Below, in pieces: positions 34,073 through 45,618 of a DNA stretch of 64,000 nt. This stretch comes from Hymenopus coronatus (lineage: Eukaryota; Arthropoda; Insecta; Mantodea; Hymenopodidae): NCBI GenBank assembly GCA_030762935.1, contig CM060884.1, positions 73,845,196-73,909,195 on the forward strand. Direction: 5' to 3'. Numbering within the stretch: the stretch's first letter is position 1; the number at the start of each line of letters is the position of its first letter. The position numbers and the translations under genes are program-made. Below the pieces are notes generated by a model, which did no database searches, was not told the origin of the DNA, and saw only the letters and a list, made by a program, of their open reading frames with translations.

Positions 34073-34527
34073 ATCTGATGTGTTCAATTTACATGACTTT
34101 CTCTACATCTCTACAACAAATTATTGTTAAAAAGCATGTGCTTCTATTTACTTCATGCTAATCGGAAGTAGAAGCGAAATAAGGGAGTACCATAGGTTAA
34201 AGTGATAGTCAAATGCTGGTTGCTATATGACTGAAATTCCTTTATTTGTGTGGACAGAAGATGACAAAATCTTGTATGAGAAAAGTATACGTTTTTCACA
34301 GCTGAAACCAAAATCAAGGAATATCTCAAAAACGATCAACTCCACGAAAAAATGTATTTAACATAAATTGTGTGTTTTAATGTGCTCTATATTTTTTGTG
34401 TGATAAGTGTTTGTCCATCTCTTACGGTTTAGCAGTTCTGCAAAATTCCGTAAAATTCATCCAGAATAAAATAGTCTTCAGAGGCTATTCCCAGAAAATT
34501 CAAGATAGAGACTTTATTTGTCAGACT
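34073..34527 (-). mobile_element. HER, R-half
   Basis: R end TCTGATGTGTTCAATTTACA and body to the ACTTTATTTGTCAG block, where it is cut. Confidence 0.82.
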
Positions 34528-35117
34528 TTAACCGTTTTGTTGCCTGCCGGTACCAACAAGTTCCGCTTGTTTTAAGCGTAAACTATACACATAGGGTTGT
34601 GCTCTAGGATTAATTTCACTTTATACCAACCTTTAACCATAAACGTCAAGTAATCATGACTGTTTTACATTGCAAAAATATATACAATTTTTCCCTAAAA
34701 TTGCAGTGATTTTCAAAATAAATAAAGGAGTTAAAACGACAGAAATATAGACAAAAGTAACCCCATTAGCTTTCAAGCATCAGACCGATTATTTTAATTG
34801 GGCTCTCCCCGTCCTTTACCACACTCACTGAGATTTGAACTTGCAACATTTGGCTTTGAATGGATGGCCAGTCCATTAACTATCACCTAACACTCATGGC
34901 CATTTGAACTACTTTTTTGTAGTGCCTTTGGCAGGATTATGAAAACTGATTTAGAAGAATTTAAACTTTTAATTGGGAAAAAAGGATTGACGAAGGATCT
35001 AGATATACTTTCATTTCTATTATTTTTTCTATTATTTTATATAATTATGTTATACGTTTATTCCCATGTATTTTACTACAATTGCACTTTTAAGCTTCAA
35101 TTAAAATAAAAACGGCA
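34528..35117. other. Unassigned DNA with a tRNA-like fragment on the minus strand
   Basis: The minus strand of 34825-34905 reads like a decayed tRNA-type promoter region: TTAGGTGATAGTTAATGGAC, then GCAAGTTCAAATCTCAG, a B-box match. It is probably a SINE remnant. Nothing else is recognised. Confidence 0.4.
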
Positions 35118-35473
35118 TATTATTCAAAATCCTTAGAGCAATTTTGAGAGCATAAAAATTGTCGAAAAAAGTTCCATGTATAGGGTAGTTTGGGATGGAG
35201 GAGTTTTCTTGAAAATCTTCGTGTCGCACCTGAATACCGAGTTTGGTACTTAACAGTCTTTTCGTTTATGAGCTATGCTGCCCCCAGGCACATACACACA
35301 GACACACAGAAACACACACAAACCGACAGACACACACAGGAATATTTTTCTAAAAATAATTTTTTGGTCTTAGGGAGACCAAAAATTTGTATTTCCAATC
35401 AAATCTCGGTATCGAATTTTTGCGTGTCTTCTCTATACAATGTGTACATAGTACGTACAGAGAAAGTAAACAT
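35118..35473 (-). mobile_element. HER, L-half
   Basis: From CAAAATCCTTAGAGC to a long CA/GA tract (35285-35340), terminal hairpin and ACAGAGAAAGTAAAC. Confidence 0.82.
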
Positions 35474-35513
35474 TTAATCTAAACGCATCACGTTCAGTTC
35501 CTGAACTACGGTT

Positions 35514-35703
35514 ATGTTTTTTGAAGCAGATATTGCAAAGCTTGTGCACAGGTACGATAAATGTCTCAATCTTTTCGGTGATTATGTTGAAAAGTAACCA
35601 CAAGTGTACAAAACTTTTAGTAATAAAAGCATTGTTTTCTATGAACTTGTCTTTTATTTATAGCCTATCGGAGGTTGAAAAAAAAACCGTCCTCGTACAA
35701 GCT
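35514..35703 (+). pseudogene. mariner 3'-terminal remnant
   Basis: Encodes only the last residues of the transposase (FFEADIAKLVHRYDKCLNLF..., then the stop after GDYVEK). It is followed by the same 3' UTR (CAAAACTTTTAGTAATAAAA) and the terminal CCGTCCTCGTA seen in the other two mariner remnants here. Confidence 0.8.
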
Positions 35704-36550
35704 AGGTATGATAATTGTTTTTAGACACGGAAAAGGGATATTTAGAAAATAAGTTATATTTATATATGATAGGAAGTTAAAGAAGGAATTTGCAATAAAA
35801 GCAAGGACTTGTGATTCATCACCAAATCTCCACTTTGTAGCACCTGCAGGCTTTTGTTTCTCTAGAAACTTTAATTAGAAACGAAGCAGCTGAAGGGACT
35901 TTACAACAGGATATTACCACCATCTCTGCCATCTCTTCCTCTGTCAGAGACAGCTAAGTGGATTCGATTCCCGAGTAACCTTTTCTCCCATTTTCTGCCG
36001 CGGTAACGAGATTTTTCTTTTCCTCAAATGAAAGAAAGCTTCTGGATTTTCTGCAGAACAGATATAGAACTGAAACAACACTCCCATCCTAGAAGTAACA
36101 GACAATTCATAAGGTAGATGGTTATTTTTATTCCATTTCTTTTCATTTTCTCTATCTTCCCTTGGTCTGGTATATCTTTATTTTTTTAATTTAATATATT
36201 ATTACTTCATCTTCCAAATTTATAATAAATTCCACCAAAACATATAATAGTGCTAGATTTTAAGAAAATGCATATCTTGAGGATCTAAGAAAATAGTCAT
36301 AAATACAATCCATGTTCCGAAATTCATCTTCATCAAACCAGAACTAGTTCAATATTTACATAAATAGATGTAATTATACTAAGACTCAAAATTCCTTTGA
36401 GGACAATATCATTAAATCTATTTAACAAACTTAGTAACAGTACTAAATCTCTCTCAATTGAAACTTTTAAGAGCTCAGTGAAGCGCACTTTGATTTTAAA
36501 TCCATTTTATTGTCTTGATGAATTTTATGATATTGCAAATTTTTTTATAT
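35704..36550. other. Unassigned AT-rich DNA
   Basis: No supported feature. Confidence 0.35.
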
Positions 36551-37422
36551 TACTTTCTCCATACGCACCATGTACATAGTGTATAGAAAAATTATTGCAC
36601 TCCACCAAAAATTCGATACCGAGATTTCACCGGAAATATATGTTTTAGGGTCCCCAATATCCAAAAAAAGCATTTTCACAAAAAGGTCCGTGTGTGTCCG
36701 TGTGTCCGTGTGTCTGTGAACACAATAACTCAAAAACGAAAAGTCGGTAAAATACCAAACTTGGTATTTAAGTTTAGTATCTTCCAGGGCTACGACACGA
36801 AGATTTTGAGAAAAATCCCCCCACCCCCAACTACCCTTTTCATGGAACTTTTTTCGAACATTTTTATTTTCTCAAATATGGCTCTAACGATTTTGATTAA
36901 AATTTCGGATATTAAACATATTTACTTCACAAATGATATGTATAGCTTGAATTTTCTGGAAATAGCCTCTGAAGAGTAGTTTATTCTGGATGAATTTTAC
37001 TAAAGTTTGAATAACTGCTAAACCCTAAGAAATGGACAAAAACTTACTACACAGAAAAATGTAGAGCACATTAAAACACACAATTTATGTTATATACATT
37101 TTTTTCGTGGAGTTCGTCGTTTTTGTGACGTTCCTTATTTTGGGTTTCTGCTATGAAAAACGTATAGTTTTTTCATACTGGAACTTGTCAACTCCTATCC
37201 ATATAAACAAAGGAACTTCTTTGACATAGCAACCAGCTTTTGACTATCACTTTAACCTACGGTTGTCCCTTATTTCGCTCTACTTACAAGTATGCGAGTA
37301 ATAAGACTATTTCTGCTAATTTTTTCTGATTAGCCTAAAGTAAATAGAAGTATAAGCTTTTTAAGAATTATTTGTTGCAGGGATATGGAGAAAGTCATGT
37401 GAATGGTACACATCAGATTTTT
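36551..37422 (+). mobile_element. HER, near full length
   Basis: L hairpin, CGTGTGTGTCCGTGTGTCCG tract, body, and R end GGTACACATCAGATTTTT. It follows a T-run (AATTTTTTTATAT). Confidence 0.9.
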
Positions 37423-37579
37423 ATTTGTATTTGACGCTTCTACACAATGTCCTTTGTTCTGGCAAATAAACTTATCTATTTATCCGTCTGTCTGTCCATC
37501 CCTGATTTAAAAAGGAATTTTTTGTACCACCGAACGTAATTGAGTAGTTTGCGAGCTTATTTCACATCAAAAACTGAGT

Positions 37580-38127
37580 TTTACTTTCTCTATAGGCACT
37601 ATGTACATAGTGTATACAGAATGTATTCCACTCCACCAAAAAATTCGATACAGAAATTTCACCGGAAATATATGTTTTAGGGTCCCCTTTATTTAAAAAT
37701 AGAAGCATTTTCGGAAAAATATACCCAACTTGGAATTTAAGTTTAATATCTTCCATGGATGCGACACGAAGCTTTTGAGATAAATCCCCCCACCGCAAAC
37801 TACCCTTTACATGGAACTTTTTTCGAAAATTTTGATTTTCTTAAAAATGGCTCAAAAGATTTTGATTAAAATATCGTAAATTAAAGATATTTAGCTGACA
37901 AATAAGATGTATATATTGAATTTTCTCGCAATAGCTTCTAAAGACAGATTATTCTGGAGGAATTTTGCTTAATTTGGCATAACTAGTAAACCGTAAGAGA
38001 TAGACAAAAACTTACTATACAAAAATGTAGGTCTTGTTAAAATACACAAGTTATATCATATACATTTTTCTCGTGGAGCTTACAGTTTTCGAGGTATTTA
38101 GTGTTATTGGTTTCAGTTGTGAAGTAC
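37580..38127 (+). mobile_element. HER, R end lost
   Basis: L hairpin with ACTATGTACATAGT, body with the GT tract deleted, and a cut in the TTGGTTTCAGTTGTGAA block. Confidence 0.82.
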
Positions 38128-38389
38128 GGTTTCGCCGTCGATAATGCAACTTTAAATCGTTTTTTTTTTACATTTCATTTTGTACTTCCATTCACTGTAG
38201 CAGCAACATATGTGCCAATTCATGAATAGGAGCATGAATAGGTTTAGAAATTAATTTACTCTCCTTCATTCCTTTGCTATCTTCCAACAAAAATATATAT
38301 TCTACCGAAGCTTCATTAAAATAACTTTTAATTCAAGCTATCGCATCCTAGTTTGAATTAAAAAGTATTTTAATGAAGTACTTACTTTT
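38128..38389. other. Unassigned DNA with a short inverted repeat
   Basis: TTCATTAAAATAACTTTTAATTC followed by TTTGAATTAAAAAGTATTTTAATGAAGTA (about 38310-38380) can fold back. No gene seen. Confidence 0.35.
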
Positions 38390-38666
38390 CTCAGAAGGGA
38401 GTGTGCAGTTTTCTTTTGTTCTACTCCTGACCAAGAAAAGAAGGGATTTGTAATGACAATGGCATAAGGACAGCTTTTAAAACATTTGACTATGGCTTTA
38501 GCCTAGTGTATTCCCTTATTTTTCCTACTTATAAGGAACTTAAGTAATTAGAACATTGTGCTAATGAGTACCAGGATTAGCAAGATGCAGAAAGAAGAGG
38601 AATCTTATGTAAGAAGTTTGTAGAACAGCTAGAGAAAGTCATGTGAGTGTAACACATCAGATTTTT
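38390..38666 (+). mobile_element. HER, R-half, diverged
   Basis: Shares the GACTATGGCTTTAGCC and AAGGAACTTAAGTAATTAG blocks and ends GTAACACATCAGATTTTT. Confidence 0.7.
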
Positions 38667-38817
38667 ACGGAATATCGCACAAATAAGTGCAACAAGCGAA
38701 AAATGCACAAGTAAAGTAAGTTTGTTCCAACTTTACTCTCGACCAAAACAATTCACGATATTAGTGTGAATATGTCACTGATCAACATTTCTCATCATAT
38801 GCCTCATAATCTTTTCG

Positions 38818-40565
38818 CAGCTTTAAGATTATCACAACTCTCAAAACACATCACAGAGGAACGTGTGTCACGGCCCAGCAATGTGAAATAAACAGCTTTA
38901 AGATTATCACAACTCTCAAACACATCACAGAGGAACAATAATATTGGTGTGTCACGGCCCAGCAATGTGAAATAAACAGCTTTAAGATTATCACAACTCT
39001 CAAACACATCACAGAGGAACAATAATATTGGTGTGTCACGGCCCAGCAATGTGAAATAAACAGCTTTAAGATTATCACAACTCTCCAAACACATCACAGA
39101 GGAACAATAATAGTGGTGTGTCACGGCCCAGCAATGTGAAATAAACAGCTTTAAGATTATCACAACTCTCCAAACACATCACAGAGGAACAATAATAGTG
39201 GTGTGTCACGGCCCAGCAATGTGAAATAAACAGCTTTAAGATTATCACAACTCTCCAAACACATCACAGAGGAACAATAGTATTGGTGTGTCACGGCCCA
39301 GCAATGTGAAATAAACAGCTTTAAGATTATCACAACTCTCAAACACATCACAGAGGAACAATAATATTGGTGTGTCACGGCCCAGCAATGTGAAATAAAC
39401 AGCTTTAAGATTATCACAACTCTCAAACACATCACAGAGGAACAATAATATTGGTGTGTCACGGCCCAGCAATGTGAAATAAACAGCTTTAAGATTATCA
39501 CAACTCTCCAAACACATCACAGAGGAACAATAATAGTGGTGTGTCACGGCCCAGCAATGTGAAATAAACAGCTTTAAGATTATCACAACTCTCCAAACAC
39601 ATCACAGAGGAACAATAGTATTGGTGTGTCACGGCCCAGCAATGTGAAATAAACAGCTTTAAGATTATCACAACTCTCAAACACATCACAGAGGAACAAT
39701 AATATTGGTGTGTCACGGCCCAGCAATGTGAAATAAACAGCTTTAAGATTATCACAACTCTCCAAACACATCACAGAGGAACAATAATAGTGGTGTGTCA
39801 CGGCCCAGCAATGTGAAATAAACAGCTTTAAGATTATCACAACTCTCAAACACATCACAGAGGAACAATAATATTGGTGTGTCACGGCCCAGCAATGTGA
39901 AATAAACAGCTTTAAGATTATCACAACTCTCAAACACATCACAGAGGAACGTGTGTCACGGCCCAGCAATGTGAAATAAACAGCTTTAAGATTATCACAA
40001 CTCTCCAAACACATCACAGAGGAACAATAATAGTGGTGTGTCACGGCCCAGCAATGTGAAATAAACAGCTTTAAGATTATCACAACTCTCAAACACATCA
40101 CAGAGGAACAATAATATTGGTGTGTCACGGCCCAGCAATGTGAAATAAACAGCTTTAAGATTATCACAACTCTCAAACACATCACAGAGGAACGTGTGTC
40201 ACGGCCCAGCAATGTGAAATAAACAGCTTTAAGATTATCACAACTCTCCAAACACATCACAGAGGAACAATAGTATTGGTGTGTCACGGCCCAGCAATGT
40301 GAAATAAACAGCTTTAAGATTATCACAACTCTCAAACACATCACAGAGGAACAATAATATTGGTGTGTCACGGCCCAGCAATGTGAAATAAACAGCTTTA
40401 AGATTATCACAACTCTCAAACACATCACAGAGGAACAATAATATTGGTGTGTCACGGCCCAGCAATGTGAAATAAACAGCTTTAAGATTATCACAACTCT
40501 CAAAACACATCACAGAGGAACAATAATATTGGTGTGTCACGGCCCAGCAATGTGAAATAAACAGC
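38818..40565. repeat. 84/85-bp satellite, 21 units
   Basis: Tandem units each starting CAGCTTTAAGATTATCACAA. Most units are 84 or 85 bp. Three are shorter (75 bp class) because they lack about 10 bp before GTGTGTCACGG. Variants are linked: units with ACTCTCCAAAC always carry AATAGTGG or TAGTATTGG downstream, while units with ACTCTCAAAC carry AATAATATTGG or the short form. Because 84 is divisible by 3, long minus-strand frames (up to 306 codons) appear. They are not evidence of a protein. Confidence 0.96.
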
Positions 40566-40757
40566 AAATTATAACTCTTGGTCAATGGCTCATCTTTCAT
40601 TTCTATTCTTTTAATATCAGAAAATTTTCGTAGAAGAAACTCTGTATGCTACGCGTACGTAAAATTTCTTTTTGATTCTCGTCTGCGGCTCGTGTCACAA
40701 CATTCCCGCTCGAATCAAAACCAAAAGTTTACATCACAAATAACTATTTTAATACGA
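40566..40757. other. Unassigned DNA
   Basis: No supported feature. Confidence 0.3.
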
Positions 40758-41078
40758 TCCGTGAACAAAATAAACTCGAAAACGAAACGCTAGTTAAGTA
40801 TGTAAGTTGAGCTTCTTCCAAGAATGCGATACGATCCCAATTAACCTTTACACGGAACATTTTTCGAAAATGTGGATTTAGTCAGAAAAACTGTACGACT
40901 TTATTAAAATACCACCGATATTTCCTGACAACTGAAGTGTGTATCTGCGAATAGCCTCTGAAATCCTCATCATTTTTATGGCGTTTTATTAACTGGAGAG
41001 ACGAAAGCGATATAACAGTGTACTTCATAACAATTTACATTTGGTTAAAACACTTAATTTACAATACATTTTTACTTA
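40758..41078 (+). mobile_element. HER fragment, strongly diverged
   Basis: GTGAACAAAATAAACTCGAA and CCTTTACACGGAACATTTTT match the HER body. Later parts are rearranged. Confidence 0.6.
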
Positions 41079-41664
41079 CCTTTACGTCCTCTGCAAATAT
41101 ACAGGGTGTTAATGAACTATACTGAAATATTTTCACAGAATATGTACACTACTTAAATAAGTAATTGAAGATAGGAGATTTATGGCCTCTTTAATGAAAT
41201 TTCGAAGTAATGACTATAAGATTCTGAAGTGCCAGTACGCCACATATCGCGGCACTACGTCTGGAATGAAAAAAAGAATAATAAAAAACGTTTACTCTAT
41301 GACAGGAATCGAACTCATGACCTTTGAGATTGCAGCTTCCCGTGTTACGCATTAAACCACCAGAGTACTTGAAAAAACAGATTTTAACAGATTTTTGCGA
41401 CATTAAATCTTGAGAACGCTGATAAAGAGCTGCGAAAATCGATATTTCTATACTCGGGGGGCAGCAGTTTTAAAGACATTGTAAGCCACTTTTCCAACCT
41501 GCTTTGCTTTGACACCGACTTATCAGCACCTGATACCCACACGTTACGCTATGTGGCTGCGTTATGTTTATCCGGGGACCATGCATCGCCGACCTCAAGT
41601 TACTTATATCAGTCTCGTGCACAATCTTGCAAATTATTTCGGTGCAGTTCATTAATACCGTGTA
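41079..41664. other. Unassigned DNA with a tRNA-like fragment
   Basis: On the minus strand 41287-41366 reads TGGTGGTTTAATGCGTAACA then ATGAGTTCGATTCCTGTCAT, a tRNA-like A-box/B-box pair and probably a SINE remnant. The motif ACAGGGTGTT at 41102 resembles the edge of insect interspersed repeats. I do not recognise the rest. Confidence 0.4.
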
Positions 41665-42035
41665 TAGTAGGTAGAGAATAAGAAAGGAATTGTATTCTAG
41701 TCAAAAATTCGATGTGAAGATTTCAACGAAATGTATGTTTTGAGGTTCTGTGAGTCCAAAAAGGCATTTATGAAAAATATCAATGTGGTTGTCTCTCCGC
41801 GTGAGTGTGTATGTTGTCAAAATAGCTCAAAAAGGAAAAGTCAATTAAAAACCAAACTTCCAAGGGTGCGACTCCAAGACGTTTAGAAAATTCCCCTTTC
41901 CAAGCCATCTTTTGCATTGAAGATTTTTCAAAATTTTCGTTTTTTCAAAAATGCCTCTAATATTGTGTTTAAACTAACGCATATGAATGATAGTTACATG
42001 TTTATCTCCACTGATGTCACGCATTTATGGGATAA
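41665..42035 (+). mobile_element. HER, L-half, diverged
   Basis: Hairpin lost. The copy then keeps AATTGTATTCTAGTC, TCGATGTGAAGATTTC, a GT-containing tract and TTCAAAATTTTCG. Confidence 0.65.
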
Positions 42036-42560
42036 ACACTAAGAACCGATTTTCACAAAGCCCATTTTTACTCCTTATTTCGATGCAGTTCATTTACATA
42101 CACCTAATGTAGCCTAACCTCGACGAAATCTCGAAACCTGTCAGTAGCCACATTGTCTCCGTAACCATTTCAAAAGGTTCAGGAATTAGAATGTGCAATC
42201 TCGCCCGCGGGAGACAGTTCAGTCTAGCGGGAAATTCGCCGAGGGACACATCGTCCTTAAGAGCACACGGCGGTTTCGTTGAGTAAGCACCAAGAGTAGG
42301 TGAAACTGAGCTTTCTTTCGCTTTCTAAATTTATATTTTGAGTAAGTCTGAAAGCTTCTTATTTTTAAACACCTAAAATCTAGCGTTTATTTTTTGTTAA
42401 TGTTTCTTTATCGCAAGATTTAGTTTTCAAAGGCCTGCAACTTACAAATATAACAAATGTAAAGGTTATTTTAAGCAAAATGCATTAACAGTAAAATTAG
42501 TTTCACGTTTAATGGCTGCTTGTTAAAATATCTCAAGTTTAATTGTTTTATCATACAAGC
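42036..42560. other. Unassigned DNA
   Basis: No supported feature. Confidence 0.3.
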
Positions 42561-42563
42561 AGT

Positions 42564-43330
42564 GTGTAGGACAGGAGTTGGAAAGGTAGAGTCAGACTGA
42601 AAAATTCAGTGCCATAGCCGGGATTTGAACCACGGATCTCCCGGTCTCTAGCCGTGTGTAGGACAGCAGTTGGATAGGTAGAGTCAGACTGAAAAATGCA
42701 ATGCTATAGCCGGGGTTTGAACCACGGATCTCCCGGTCTCTAGCAGTGTGTAGGACAGGAGTTGGATAGAGTCAGACTGAAAAATGCAATACCATAGCCG
42801 GGATTTGAACCACGGATCACCCGTTCTCTAGCCATGTGTAGGACAGGAGTTGGATAGGTAGAGTCAACTGAAAAATTCAATGCCATAGCCGGGATTTGAA
42901 CCACGGATCTCCTGGTCTCTAGCCATATGTAGGACAGGAGTTGGAAAGGTAGAGTCAGACTGAAAAATGCAATGCCATAGCCGAGATTTGAACCACGGAT
43001 CTCCCGCTCTCTAGCCTTGTGTAGGTCAGGAGTTGCATAGGTAGAGTCAGACTGAAAAATTCAATGCCATAGCCTAGATTTGAATCATGGATCTCCTGGT
43101 CTCTAGCCGTGTGTAGGACAGGAGTTGCATAGGTAGAGTCAGACTGAAAAATTCAATGCCATAGCCTAGATTTGAATCATGGATCTCCTGGTCTCTAGCC
43201 ATATGTAGGACAGGAGTTGCGTAGGTAGAGTCAGACTGAAAAATTCAATGCCATAGCCGAGATTTGAACCACGGATCTCCCGTGCTCTAGCCGGTGCTCC
43301 TCCACTGAGCTAACATGGCAACATGCCGGC
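42564..43330 (-). repeat. 92-bp tRNA/SINE-derived satellite, array 2, with SINE head at its right end
   Basis: Eight units (starts at 42564, 42656, 42748, 42836, about 42927, 43019, 43111 and 43203). At the right edge (about 43265-43330) the minus strand keeps an intact tRNA-like head: GCCATGTTAGCTCAGTGGAG (A box) followed by GTGGTTCAAATCTCGGC (B box). The array therefore reads as one SINE whose post-head part has been tandemly amplified. Confidence 0.92.
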
Positions 43331-43446
43331 ATAGCATTGAATTTCTCAACTGAGTAGCATATTTACCAGTGATGATCTCAAGATGTTTTCAAATTATTCA
43401 AACGGCTTGTGTGGACGAGCGTTGTTCAACACAACAATGGATGCAA

Positions 43447-43454
<8 letters not shown>

Positions 43455-43479
<25 letters not shown>

Positions 43480-43480
43480 G
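43455..43480. repeat. Poly-A run
   Basis: About 25 A residues directly upstream of the mariner remnant. Confidence 0.9.
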
Positions 43481-44045
43481 ATACATTTAACAACGGGAAA
43501 GGTTATGGCTATCAAAAAGTTGTGTTGCTTGTAGAGTTTAAGCAGCCCGGAACCACTATCAATGCAGCTGTTTATTGTGAAACTTTACGACGTTTGCGGA
43601 GAGCCATTCAAAGCAAACGAAGAGGAATGCTGACTTCAGGAATTGTGTTGATCCATGACAACGCTCGCCCACACACTGCTGGCACAATCCATCGGCTCTT
43701 TCAGCAATTTCAATGAGGCCTTTTCGATCATCCGCCGTACAATCCTGACCTGGAACCCAGCGACTTTCACCTTTTCCCCTCAACTGAAGATGTGGCTAAG
43801 GGACAGTACTTTCAAACCAACGAAGATCTTGAAAACAACGTCAATGCTCATTTGAAATAATTGGCGGCAACATTTTTTGAAGCGGGTATTGCAAAGCTTG
43901 TGCACAGGTACGATAAATATCTCAATCTTTTCGGTGATTATGTTGAAAATTAAACATAAGTGTACAAAACTTTTAGTAATAAAATAATTGTTTGCTATGA
44001 ACTTGTCTTTTATTTATAGCCTAATAGAAGTTGAAAAAGAATGCC
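43481..44045 (+). pseudogene. mariner transposase pseudogene, 5'-truncated
   Basis: The catalytic half of a mariner-type transposase can be followed. A VEFKQPGTTINAAVYCETL segment contains HDNARPHTA (second catalytic Asp). After an in-frame TGA, HPPYNPDLEPSDFHLFP carries the third Asp, then NEDLENNVNAHLK with a further stop, and the terminal HRYDKYLNLFGDYVEN. The region of the first catalytic Asp is frameshifted or lost, as is the N-terminal DNA-binding domain. The 3' UTR and end (TTGAAAAAGAATGCCCTCAT) match the other two remnants. It is non-autonomous and dead. Its family within mariner is not assigned. Confidence 0.88.
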
Positions 44046-44690
44046 CTCATATTTTTTAAATATATTTATTTTCATATACTTTATGTTCTTTGAGTTGAGG
44101 CTTCATATGTTTTGAAATGCATAAGTTATCCAAAATACTTTTTCTTTTATCTACATTGTTTGAGTCTGGCCTCAAATAAAAAGCTCCCTTGTCTAATTTT
44201 ATTCAAGTTGTTAGGCTTTTCCGCCGGTAGAGGGAACACGGTAGTGCTGGTAGTATTCGTTTTTCTCTCCGGCGCTTTCAAAGCCCATTTCTCATTGCCA
44301 AATAAAAACGCGAGCGCTGCAGCTTCCTCTAAAATTTTCACAAAGTACAAGCGCGGAATGACAAGCTTGTCTTCACGTTCTTTTGTGCAAAAGCAATTTA
44401 TGTCTTATATATTTTCCGTTAGACCTACAGGCGCTACTAAAATTTGTCTACACACTTCCGTAGTAAACATGGAGCACTCGGCTTTTAGAACATTTCACTG
44501 AGAATTCAGGTTTTATACATACGTACAACAATAAGAATGAAAACAAATTCTGTAGTAAAATTAGTTAGAGAAAATAATAATAGAGGTGTCCATTATCAAC
44601 AATTAATGATATCTATGATTCTCGTTATTCGGAAACAAAATACTACTTAGTATTGATTTAACGTTTTTTTTTTTTTCTTTCTTTTACACA
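44046..44690. other. Unassigned DNA
   Basis: A plus-strand frame at 44112-44501 (129 codons) has no recognisable domain. It could be chance or an old repeat. Confidence 0.3.
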
Positions 44691-44694
44691 CAAG

Positions 44695-45227
44695 CCGTGT
44701 GTAGGAAAGGAGTAGGATAGGAGAGTCAGACTGAACAATTCAATGCCGTAGCCGGGATTTGAACCACGGATCTTCCGGTGTCCAGCCGTGTGTAGGAAAG
44801 GAGTAGGATAGATAGAGTCAGACTGAACAATTCAATGCCATAGACAGGATTTGAACCACGGATCTTCCGGTGTCCAGCCGTGTGTAGGAGAGGAGTAGGA
44901 TAGATAGAGTCAGACTGAACAATTCAATGCCATAGACAGGATTTGAACCACGGATCTTCCGGTGTCCAGCCGTGTGTAGGAAAGGAGTAGGATAGATAGA
45001 GTCAGACTGAACAATTCAATGCCATAGACAGGATTTGAACCACGGATCTTCCGGTGTCCAGCCGTGTGTGGGAAAGGAGTAGGATGGGTAGAATCAGACT
45101 GAAAAATTCAATGCCGTAGCCGGGATTTGAACCACGGATCTTCCGGTGTCCAGCCGTGTATAGGAAAGGAGTAGGATGGGTAGAATCAGACTGAAAAATT
45201 CAATGCCGTAGCCGGGATTTGAACCAA
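44695..45227 (-). repeat. 92-bp tRNA/SINE-derived satellite, array 3
   Basis: Six units (starts at 44699, 44790, 44882, 44974, 45066 and 45158) of a distinct subtype: GGAAAGGAGTAGGAT instead of GGACAGGAGTTGGAT, and CTTCCGGTGTCC instead of CTCCCGGTCTCT. The array is cut just after a B-box motif. Confidence 0.92.
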
Positions 45228-45420
45228 TTCCTGTAGAAAGTATGTGGAAAAACAATTAATTCATTACTATTTGCCCATAATAGTTGGCTGTACTTTGAAT
45301 TCTGGGACTTAAAGTACTTACACACCATTAAGTCGCCATTAGGGTTGTCATTTCGAAATAATTTGAGAGCGCCTTGTGGTGGTTTACCGGGAAACATGTG
45401 GGTCAGTTTAGAAATTCAAT
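45228..45420. other. Unassigned DNA between satellite array 3 and an inverted SINE head
   Basis: No supported feature. Confidence 0.3.
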
Positions 45421-45540
45421 GCTATACTGGCATGTTTCCGTGGTAGCTCAGTGGTAGAGCAACCGAATAGACACCGGGAGATCCGTGGTTCATCCTGGCT
45501 GTGGCATTGAATTTTTCACTCTTGAATCTACCTATCCAAA
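45421..45540 (+). mobile_element. tRNA-headed SINE, single copy; source type of the 92-bp satellite
   Basis: TTCCGTGGTAGCTCAGTGG (A box), GAGATCCGTGGTTCATCC (altered B box), then the tail GTGGCATTGAATTTTTCAC and TCTACCTATCC, all in the order found in the satellite unit. It is oriented opposite to array 3. It is not a functional tRNA gene: the T arm is damaged and SINE tail sequence follows directly. Confidence 0.85.
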
Positions 45541-45618
45541 AACTTCTTATTTGCAATATTGAATTACATTAAAATCATCTGCTCATAGTTTTGGAAGGAA
45601 TAATATTAGTCTGGCCTG

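Noticed and set aside
38818..40565. Regular repeats considered as a CRISPR array
   Set aside because: Units are contiguous and near-identical with no unique spacers, and the context is eukaryotic.
38804..40600. Repeated Cys/His-containing frames up to 306 codons on the minus strand, resembling a repeat protein
   Set aside because: The monomer is 84 bp, a multiple of three, without stops in some frames. Units of 85 and 75 bp break the frames, and there is no start context or flanking exon.
43559..43783. Minus-strand 74-codon frame over the mariner copy
   Set aside because: It is antisense to the recognisable transposase motifs.
42564..45227. Clusters of tRNA genes
   Set aside because: Each unit has only a B-box/T-arm segment without A box or acceptor stem. 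They are SINE-derived satellite units.
45434..45506. Functional tRNA gene
   Set aside because: The A-box region looks good, but the T arm is damaged (GTTCATCC) and the sequence runs into a SINE tail.
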